From Dryococelus australis (lineage: Eukaryota; Arthropoda; Insecta; Phasmatodea; Phasmatidae): DNA of 64,000 bases. Below are positions 55,451 to 64,000 of the stretch, in pieces. Each line of letters begins with the position of its first letter. Position 1 is the first letter of the stretch. Under the pieces are notes generated by a model. That model worked only from the letters and a program-made list of their open reading frames with translations. It was not told where the DNA came from and did not search any database. The translations under genes were made by a program, and so were the position numbers. Location of the stretch: NCBI GenBank assembly GCA_029891345.1, contig CM056994.1, positions 222,619,991 through 222,683,990 of the forward strand, read 5' to 3'.

Positions 55451-56430
55451 TAAATGCAATGTGATGTGGGTAGTGGGGTTAGGGATCGAGGTAGGTGTTA
55501 AAGGACAATCTGTTGAGGGAGAACAAGGATATAGGGGGCTCCGGGCTCGCTCGCTCTCTCACCCTAACGTAAAGACACTTACCCCCCAATCGCCGCTCGA
55601 AGACCGCTGTTCAGGGATGACTGACACCGGCCCTTAGCCGCCGTCTTCACCACATTTCTCGTTCGCGTCCACCTTCTCCGATGTCCTTTATTCCTATTGG
55701 CTCGCCCTTGTAGCCTGGGCTAGGTTACTGCCGTTAGATATTTATGAAATTGCTGCAACCCCACTGTGACAACCAGACCCGGATATTCTACGCACTTCTG
55801 CAGATTCCTGCATTTTCAGTCGTTGCGTTACAGTCGCCGTTGTTAGTGAACATTGTTTTAATAACAGTCGTTTGTCGTATTCCTGCCTTAACCCGGCCTC
55901 GCTTCTTGCGTTGTAAACGTAACAATGCGCAGAAGACACAAGAATCTGTCCACCTCATCTTTAGTCAGTGATTGAAATCAGGCAATGACGTACGACGCAC
56001 GTCGAGAGAGTTAGTACCTCGGGAACCAGTGCAAGAGAAAGCAGAGGCTCCTATCTTGACTCTTGTCAAAACTCGGCGTACATCAGCCGTTTCAAGGCGC
56101 GGTTCTTGCCGCAGCAGCTGCGTGGAGGAAACACTGCAGCATGCAGTATGCGAGTCGCGGGTGCGCTGTGCAAGTGTTTGGTGAATGAGGGTGCGACGAG
56201 AATAGTGTACGGCGAGGGCGAGGCCTGCCCGAAATAGCGGGGCTAGCCGCTGCCCCCTTCACACGCAGCTGCCCCATCCCCTCCTGAGGTCACGTGGTCA
56301 GGTCGACCTCGAGCCCTGCCTGCGCCCCGCCATCAAGGTCGCGGTGCCAAGTACGACAAAAGAGAGAATACTGGACAGCTCGCCGATTCTGGCGGGACAA
56401 GCGACGGTGCTGCGCTCTCGCGGTCTGGTG
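55450..56430. promoter_or_regulatory. CpG/GC-rich island in the intron
   Basis: Two GC-rich blocks (55,480-55,730 and 55,980-56,430) stand out from AT-rich surroundings. The second contains GAGGTCACGTGGTCAGGTCG (about 56,285), that is, AGGTCA-type nuclear-receptor half-sites around a CACGTG E-box, and many CpGs. An alternative promoter/first exon, an enhancer or an old LTR are all possible; no coding exon was recognised. Confidence 0.35.
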
Positions 56431-56439
56431 TAACTGATA

Positions 56440-56858
56440 AAGGCTGTTCACGATAAAGTGAGCTCTTTAGAAATTAACCTTAGAAAAAAAGTCACTCCCC
56501 TTACATGCATATATTTTAATGGGCGCACTGAGTGATATTCGCCCATAAAGTTGTTAACGATGGATGAAAAAGTAGCTCCATATCTTAACGTCGAATAAAA
56601 AGTATTAGGTACCCATTTGTGATAACTTAAAATTATTTCTTTCGCTTTCTGTTTTTTACTGCATCGAAGTGTAAAAATGAGCAGATTTGTAAAGTATTTA
56701 CTTTCTGAATAATTTCACAGTTTCATTTTTCCGACGGATGAATAAAGTGATGAGGCCCATGGCAATGTTAATTTTTCATTAGGTGGAGCAATACACATGT
56801 ATACAAGTAGATCTTAAACAGGGCTTTCAAAAGTACTCATTTTACCATGAAGTACCTA
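56440..56858 (+). mobile_element. MITE family A, copy 3
   Basis: AGGCTGTTCACGATAAAGTG at the left and CATTTTACCATGAAGTACCT at the right. The interior is collinear with copy 1 (ATATTTTAATGGGCGCACTG, GTGATGAGGCCCATGG). Confidence 0.9.
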
Positions 56859-58077
56859 TATCTTCGTAGATTCCGCTCCACCATATAAACAAATGTCACG
56901 GCCCGTCGTTTTACGAAATATAAAACGTAGGAATTAAAAAATAGTTTCGAACGAATTTAAAAAATAAAAATTCCAGGCGGAAAATTTGCGATTTATAACT
57001 TTTTAACAAAACGGTTTAAAATCTTTTCGATGTCATATTTTAGATCTCATGATAGATACAAGTATGCAGACGCTGTATTCAATATTAATGTACGTATAAC
57101 TGGAAACTGGTCAAACTTGTTTCGTATATAGCTGCTAACAATGGTTCGAGAAATGTCAGCTACACGACTTGGACACGCTGTTTAAACAAATTTTGTGATG
57201 TGTATATAATATGATTTACAGTGTGTGCTCGGGTCATTTTCCTACTGATTTCGTCAGGAGTCCTAATTCGCTTAGTTAAGGGTATGAAAAAAAAAATTAG
57301 TAACACATTCATGTTTAATAAACATACAATAATTGGTATAAAAATTACATCAGGGCCCCAAAACACAATTTCTGCAGGTACTTACTTCAATTGCTCAAAA
57401 CCACTGAAGTAACGCGTCTTCAAAGTCCCATATTTGGCTAAATTAATTGTAAACTTTGTTTATTAATTTACCTGCATCAGCTACCCAACAATGTCAAAAT
57501 GTGCGATAAATACTTAAAAAAAGGTAAACAATGACAAAATTTAATGATCGATTGTTTTTTAAAACGTAAAAATGATCAACGTGAATACTATGGAAAAAAA
57601 ATACGCAAAAAATTAGGCATACGTAAACGTAAAATTCAAACGTATTGATGAATTACAGTTATGTACATATTAATTTTTAAAGAACGTAGCTGAAGTATAA
57701 ATTGTCTGCAACGATTATTTATGATCTATGAATTTTTGTGTCATGGTTCATATGTTTTGGAAATATTCACATATAAAATATTTAGTTAAAATCTTTCTGT
57801 GCGTTGCATGTTATGCTAACTTCTGTTATTTATTAATAAAAGGCCTTTATTTGAAATTTATATTACAATAAATTTTATTTTTGTATATTTTACATCTCTA
57901 TAAGACACATTTAATCCAGACTACATATTGCCTGAAACTGTTTTTATAATCTGGCGTGTTTGTATATCAATATTAATCAGTTTTAAATCTAACTTAAATA
58001 TAAATTAAAATATTATAATATGCAGTGTAAGTCGGACTGTATGTTGCGTTTTATAAGAACTTGTGTAAATTGTTAGG
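56859..58077. other. AT-rich intron, nothing recognised
   Basis: No supported feature. Confidence 0.45.
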
Positions 58078-58876
58078 GTTGAAGTAAAGCCACTGCCTAT
58101 GGAGCACTGCACCCAATTATACAATCTGAAGAACTTATTTAAAAAATAATAATATGGACACCATAAAAATTGTCAGAAAAGTGCGATTTAAGTTGTATAT
58201 GAAAGAAGAATGTCTATATTTTACGAAATTAAACTGTATTTACTAAAATATACTTTTTAAATGTCAAAAAAATAATCGATTAAAATAGTCTGCATTTTAA
58301 ACCAAATTTATGCACTTTTCCATTCAGGAGGCTGCAGAGGGAAGAATTTGCAAGAAAATCTTCGTCGTGGAATATCGTCATAATGTTTACTGTGATTATG
58401 TGTAAGAAAATTGTAATAATAATGTAAGAGATCATTTTTATAATTGATTTTATGTGCACCCATTTGTCACAATCATTTATGGCTGAAACTGAAGTAAATA
58501 AAGTTAATTATAAAATTAACATGATACATTATTACTGTGATTTTACTACACATGATCACAGTAAATATTATGACGATCTTTCTTGAAGAAGAGTTTCTTG
58601 TAATATCGGCTTCCCGAAGCATCCAAAACGGAAATGCGCTTAAATTTAGTTAAAAATGCGGACTGTATTGATCGATTAATTCTTTATATTTAAAAATATA
58701 TATTAGTAAAATATTTTATACTGTTACAAAATATAGGCTATATCTACATTCTTCTTTCTTCTACAGCATAAATCACACTTTTCTGACAATTCTTATGGTG
58801 TCTGTAATAATTTTTTACGAATTATTCACATTTGCAGACAGGTGCAGTGCTCCACAGGCAATTGCTTTACTTCAAC
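58078..58876. mobile_element. Foldback element with ~328-bp inverted arms
   Basis: Left arm 58,078-58,404 and right arm 58,548-58,876 are diverged inverted copies. GTTGAAGTAAAGCCACTGCC and GGAGCACTGCAC at the left pair with GTGCAGTGCTCCACAGGC and GCTTTACTTCAAC at the right. The inner ends pair through GTCATAATGTTTACTGTGAT and ATCACAGTAAATATTATGAC. The loop is about 143 bp, AT-rich and non-coding. A foldback transposon or MITE of unknown superfamily; target duplication not resolved. Confidence 0.88.
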
Positions 58877-60305
58877 TTTAATATAAGGAAAAAACTTAAG
58901 GCCCTTTGACACGATCAAATTTTTGTACACTCTTAATTGAATTAAATTATTGAAAGCTATATGATGTCATACGAACGTCATGATTGCGGTCATTTTCTTC
59001 AAAGTATCGTTTTCCTTCAAAATTTTTGTTTTGAACATTTTGTATATTTTCTTGAATCCTAAATGTCAATCGCAGCTTCTTTGACAAGATTAATTGACGT
59101 AATCTCATAATAATAGAGTTGTGTGTACACATTTTGAAGTTGTTACAAAATAAGGACGCAAACTGTTTGGAAAGAAAATATAGGTAAATAATACGAAGAA
59201 AATTTGTCGTGGTTTAACCATTTATTTACATCTCGTGCTAGAGTCTGAGATACGTTCGTAATACATTTTCATGTGGAGACTTGAAAGCTTGTTGAATGCA
59301 ATTCATTGGAAGGCATAAAAAAAAAGAGATTTCTTCAGTTCAATAAATTTAATTCACGTGGTCGAATATTTAATTATGCTTGGTCAAATAATTGTGATCA
59401 AGCTATGGATATCAAATTATACACACGTTTTATTCGTCTGCAACATCAACAACACCAACAAACAACATTCTGCGTGCGTTCGATACCTGTGTTACTGTAT
59501 CAAGCAGGAACACTCCGCTGGGCATCCCAGCAGATGACGCAACCAATACCGCCACAGCTACAGCCAAATGTACAACCTATGAACACCCCCTTATTTCTCA
59601 TAAGTATTCATTAGGTTTTCAATATAAATAATCGCGTCACTGAACTCGCCGCTTAATAACATGATATGCTGTCGGGAGAAATAAGTGTATTCCCATTAAA
59701 AAAAAAAAAAGTCGATGTCGTTATCTCAGTAATTAATTACATCTCGGAATAGACATAGACAGCGTGTTAAGAGCGTCTTAGCTGAATAATATTGTAATCA
59801 GTTTTCCATCATAGTTATGCCCAAATACAATTTATACACTAGACAAAAACAACGGGCAATTTGGACATAACTGCGAGAAAGCCTGTCAGTGTTGTCATGC
59901 ATTGCAAACTTCTGTTCAGTAATGCACTTCTAGTTTGCAACGAATGTTAGGAAACCAACATAATATACTGTGTGACTTGATTTCGTTTACTCTCTGATAA
60001 TATACTTCTTTCTCAAGATTGGTAATCATTCGGTAAAAAAAATTTTAAGGATCAGCAATGATCACTGGATTTCTTATGTGAGTCGTGCCCTACTTTTCGA
60101 ACGAACGATAAATTTCAAGATCAAAATACGGACTTGATTACATATGGTCACTATGATCATGCTCAGATCGTTATCCTTACACCCAAAATCGGTTATCATT
60201 CAATAAAAAACTGTTTTCGCCCGATCAAAAGTAATCGTTTGATTCATTGTGCCTTTAGCCTACTAATACTGTTGTAGGCCATTTAATTAAAATCGTAATG
60301 GATAC
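58877..60305. other. Intron, nothing recognised
   Basis: AT-rich. The Gln/His-rich frame at 59,306-59,614 has no family resemblance. Confidence 0.45.
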
Positions 60306-60890
60306 GACACTTCTTTTCAGTATGGTGGCCATGTCAATATTTTAGGTTGATGTAGTGTATTTACCATACCATTTGACCAATTTCGACGAAACTTACTATA
60401 CTAACGATATCAGCTACACAGCTTCTTTTGTACACCATTTTGTTAGATAGTGCCACATAAAATAATAACTTTTCGTGTCATATCCCGGGAAACAATTAGC
60501 CGATTACTTTCAAATTTGGCAAACCAGAAATACTATGTTACACCATGTAATCTGATATGTTTTAAGTGGGACAGACACATTTTAAAAATAGCAGAAATGT
60601 AAACCTCTTTGGTTACTATGTTACGAGCCTATCTAGTAAACCATGTAACCAATTTCAACCAAACCTTGCACGCTGGCAGCACAACCATCAAGTGTGTCTA
60701 CACAGAGCCTCGTTTGCAACCATTTTGTAACACAGCGCTATTTTTATATCGTATTTCGGAAAACAGTCAACCGATTCCCACCAAATTGGGCAGACAAGTA
60801 TTACTACGGTAGAACATATAAACTAATGTGTTTTTAAAATAAGTCTCATGTTTTCAAAATTATGGCAATATAAATATTTTATTTAACACT
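60306..60890 (+). repeat. Second, short array of the ~283-bp satellite
   Basis: About two monomers with the same landmarks as at 43-45.6 kb: ATGGTGGCCATGTCAATATT, CATTTGACCAATTTCGACG, CACCATTTTGTTAGATAG. Confidence 0.82.
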
Positions 60891-60923
60891 CATGTTTATT
60901 TTATCTCAGGCTTACTTCATCAA

Positions 60924-60926
<3 letters not shown>

Positions 60927-60978
<52 letters not shown>

Positions 60979-61110
60979 TCTATATATGTAAATACATTTA
61001 GTTTATATAGAAATTATATATAATATAATATATATATAAATAACATATACACATTTACATGGTATATAATATATATTATAGAGAGAGAGTGAGAGAGAGA
61101 GAGAGAGAGG
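60927..61110. repeat. (CT)n(CA)n, TA-rich and (GA)n microsatellite cluster
   Basis: CT about 60,927-60,963, CA to 60,978, then TA-rich sequence, then GA at 61,080-61,110. The outer CT and GA tracts are complementary and could fold back. Confidence 0.92.
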
Positions 61111-61581
61111 AAAGGAGGCTAATTAGCTACATCGATAACTTCTTGTTATTCTGCAAAAGTCCAAACATCACTGTAGTTATTTACGGCCCGGATTGCCTCT
61201 AATTCCTGTGCGTTATAATCCGTTGGTAGTTAACTTCTTTCAAATAATTTTAATTAAATGAAATTACGCAGTGACGTATATCTGAACTCCCTTCGCAGCC
61301 TCCATTATAGCTTGTGTTGATTCGTCATTAACAAAGCGTCTTATGCACCTTGGTTCGACAAACTACCACCAGCGTCATAAAACTGGCGATCTCAGTAATG
61401 ATCGTTTAGTTTTTTTTTCACGTGGCGGCTCTTCAGTGAATGCGCTACGCTGGGTTGTGTGATGGCACGAGAGCCATACTTTCAAATCTGGTCAGCCGAC
61501 AAAAAACCACCAAACTTCCGTCTGCGCCGACCATCTCTCGACTTGATTGCGCGATACTTATACGACGTCCGAGCACCCCTG

Positions 61582-61987
61582 AGGCTGTTCACGGTAAACT
61601 GAGAGCTTTGGAAAGCCCTGCTTAATATCTCTTTGTATGCACATTGTGGATTCTTCCGCCATTCGTTAAATTAACCCTGCTATGAGCCTTATCACTTTAT
61701 TCATACGTCGGTCAAATGAAACTGAGATGATTAGAGAAATCAATATTTTACAAATTTACTACTATTTACACTTATATGCATTAAAAATCAGAAATCAAAA
61801 GAAGTCATTTCATGTCTACCCAACACTTTTAATTCAACTTCAACACATGCGATTATTTTCCGTCCGTCATTATCAACTTTACTGGGCGCATGTCGGGCAG
61901 TGGGGTCTTAAAAATATATGCCGGGAAGTGCAGTGACATTTTACTATGGTTAGTTTCAGAAGTGCTCAATTTACCGTCAGCTACCTA
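61582..61987 (-). mobile_element. MITE family A, copy 4
   Basis: AGGCTGTTCACGGTAAACTG at the left and CTCAATTTACCGTCAGCTAC at the right. The interior is in the same orientation as copy 2 (AAAGCCCTGCTTAATATC). Confidence 0.85.
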
Positions 61988-63084
61988 TTGTATGTAAGGC
62001 GGCGAGTTTCAAGGTTGGTATATAACAGGCCTAATTCGCTAACGAGTTGGAACGGTACAAGCGACCAATAGCGGCGGGTGGGGTGGGGTAAGCCAGCCTA
62101 CGAAACCGCACTAAACTTCGAACACGCTAGAGGAGAACAGGATGTTTAGCAACTTGCCCTTCAAGTAAACTTGGTGGTGTGTTAATCGCGCTTCGACGCC
62201 CCAACTGCTGTAATGAGATTCCTCCACCGAGACCAACAAAGAAGGCTAACGGGGATGAGGTGAGAGCTTAAATGAGGCCGTACGGGACTGGAATAAGGCT
62301 GCGCACGTATCTTAGTTTGGCTGAAATTTTTATAACTACAAATTAAAAGTTTCGAGGCTTCATTGCTTAACTAAGAGCACTTAACTCTTAAGATGTTAAA
62401 AAAAAACTAGATGCTTCTAATAAACACCCTTGTTTGCAAACTAAATAAAGTACCAAGTGAAAACAGAACACTGTTATTATATTGTTGACGATATCACATA
62501 TTCGAACTATTTCACTATAGCGTTACTTATGGAGAGGGAATTTCAAGATACGAGAGGTATCGATTGTATTGACATAGGTACCCCACACGCGAGACTCTTC
62601 GATATATCATTGGTTTGGTAATGTACACAATCGATAGTTATTTCCCCCTCCACCCTAAACCGCTTGGCTGATCGTTGGTACTTCAGTAATCAGATTCTAT
62701 ATCAACTTGAGTATTTCTGAAAGGGGACACTTGTACAGCCATACATTCACATGTTTTCATCGCGTGACATAAAACTTAAAATTGCATCTGCCACGAGACA
62801 GCTGGGAACGCAACGCCTTTCCGCACGTTTTCTCTTAACGTTATTGCACATTAAGCACGTTAAACATAATAACCTACAAGCACATAATAAACCACGCGTA
62901 TCACTCTTGTTCTACTTGTGGACTAAAACTGAGGTAGACCGATCTTCTTCTTGTGCGCATGTCCCTAACATTTACTCACTCATGGCAAATAACTGTCAAA
63001 GTCACGTGGCCAACACAGATAAACGTGCGTTTGTTTACATTTGAGTTATTAACAGACTCGCACAACAAAATACTTTAAATAATT
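61988..63084. other. Intron, nothing recognised
   Basis: A GC-richer piece at 62,040-62,300; no gene identified. Confidence 0.45.
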
Positions 63085-63510
63085 ATCCATTCACGGTTAC
63101 TTCTCACTATTCTGAAGCCCTGCTAAAGTTCTACTTCCTGGATATTCCCCCGCCTCGTGCAAACAAAACTTAACTTAGTCTAGAAAATAACACGAAACGA
63201 CAACGCACTGAATTTGTGTGCACTCAATTGTAGTAATACTCTGCATGAGAACTATTTCTTACTAAGCGCTACGAATAAAGATTTGTCCTCACTGTTGTAT
63301 TCACGTTTATTATAAATGAAGTATTATAATTTATAAATAAGATAAAAGTAAAACTTCAATTTAATGACAAAAAAAGACGCTTCAATGTAACAGAGGTATT
63401 AAACGCTTGTGATACATGGAATATTTCGGAAATAGATAAATACGTCATACATGGGGTGATTTTTCAAAGGTTTGATTAAAAAAGAGTGAAGAAACTGTGA
63501 ATAGCCTATA
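63085..63510 (-). mobile_element. MITE family C, copy 4
   Basis: Reverse orientation, with the clearest family-C ends: ATCCATTCACGGTTACTTCT at the left and AAGAAACTGTGAATAGCCTA at the right, showing that family C shares the TTCACGGT-type terminus of families A and B. Confidence 0.85.
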
Positions 63511-63848
63511 ACTTGAATGTATTCTAGTCGCATTGAAGCTAGGCTAGAGGAAGTGCTTAAACATCTCAAAGCACCTACTAACATAAAACAGTGTTTTAAC
63601 CTTCAATATTATCCACGCTGTTTTTGATGGTACTATTGGCAGGAAAGATGTCCAATGTTGGAACATGGATAGTTACTACGCGCAGCTCGCATGCGTACTC
63701 TACCTTATTTCCACACTATGGTTTTGCTCTGATAACTGACGTATGAGATCTGACGCAGTAGTTATTGTAGGTATTGTTCAACACTAAGGACGTTTATTTC
63801 GCGGGGATGCAAAGTCTCGAAATTATGATGGACTCATTCTGTCTCGTA
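63511..63848. other. Intron, nothing recognised
   Basis: No supported feature. Confidence 0.4.
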
Positions 63849-64000
63849 GGGGCCGCGATGGCTAGGTGGCCTGCCCGCCTCCCACCAAGACGCACCGGGT
63901 TCAATCCCCGGCCGGGTCCCTTCCAGATTTTCGCGTCTAGGGATCGTGCCGGACGATGCAGCTGGTCGGTGGGTTTCTCGGAGATCTCCCGTTTTCCCAA
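63849..64000 (+). mobile_element. Common SINE, 5' part, cut by window end
   Basis: Head GGGGCCGCGATGGCTAGGTG with A-box-like ATGGCTAGGTGG and B-box GGGTTCAATCCCC, then GCCGGACGATGCAGCTGG and CTCGGAGATCTCCCG. It continues beyond the window. Confidence 0.93.

Larger units (their letters stand above)
19975..64000 (+). other. Presumed first intron of the furin-like gene
   Basis: The sequence begins with a consensus donor GTGAGT. No acceptor-flanked reading with the next furin block (a DYYHF-type motif) was noticed through to the window end, so the intron would exceed 44 kb. It is filled with repeats listed separately. An unrelated intronic gene cannot be ruled out, but none was recognised. Confidence 0.6.

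Overview
The window is eukaryotic, AT-rich and almost entirely non-coding. The exon found has a splice donor. The sequence is dominated by transposon debris of kinds common in insects (Tc1/mariner, Jockey/CR1-like LINE, Maverick/Polinton, tRNA-derived SINEs, MITEs, microsatellites). The commonest SINE resembles repeats I remember from stick-insect (Phasmatodea) assemblies. That is a memory-based guess, so I would say only 'large-genome insect, quite possibly a phasmid'.

Layout. 1-4.9 kb: unassigned sequence, a Tc1-like transposase remnant (3.5-4.2 kb, minus) and a decayed LINE ORF1 (4.2-4.9 kb, plus). 4.6-8.15 kb: a large inverted repeat (arms of about 850 bp) around a decayed packaging-ATPase gene. 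6.6-13.6 kb: a scrambled Maverick/Polinton (adintovirus-like) remnant. Its recognisable pieces are the FtsK/HerA-type ATPase, a penton-like minor capsid protein, the C-terminal half of protein-primed DNA polymerase B, a phospholipase-A2-like virion protein, a glycine/alanine-rich hydrophobic protein, an adenain-like protease, a repeat-bearing protein that may be a fibre, and a BRO-N/T5orf172 gene. Every gene is broken, several at catalytic residues. I saw no integrase or double-jelly-roll major capsid gene. 14.0-14.6 kb: the N-terminal part of a second Tc1 transposase. 16.1-19.3 kb: a decayed Jockey/CR1-like LINE (minus), interrupted by a nearly complete Tc1 element with its terminal repeats (16,827-18,045).

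The only credible host gene begins at 19.83 kb (plus). A 48-codon first coding exon carries a signal peptide and the start of a furin/proprotein-convertase prodomain, ending at a GTGAGT donor. It sits in a CpG-rich promoter-like stretch with an NRF-1-type palindrome and a TCAGT initiator. No second exon was recognised, so the remaining 44 kb is best read as part of a very large first intron.

The intron holds an ordered collection of repeats. Three MITE families share one kind of terminal inverted repeat and have four copies each. There are several copies of a roughly 250-bp tRNA-derived SINE, one with clear target-site duplications. A degenerate array of about 283-bp monomers carries YY1/Pho-like motifs in opposite orientations. 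Also present are an 800-bp foldback element, two other dispersed repeats, a second and distinct Maverick polymerase fragment, several microsatellites, and GC-richer islands, one with a well-spaced CRE/GC-box/TATA/initiator arrangement.
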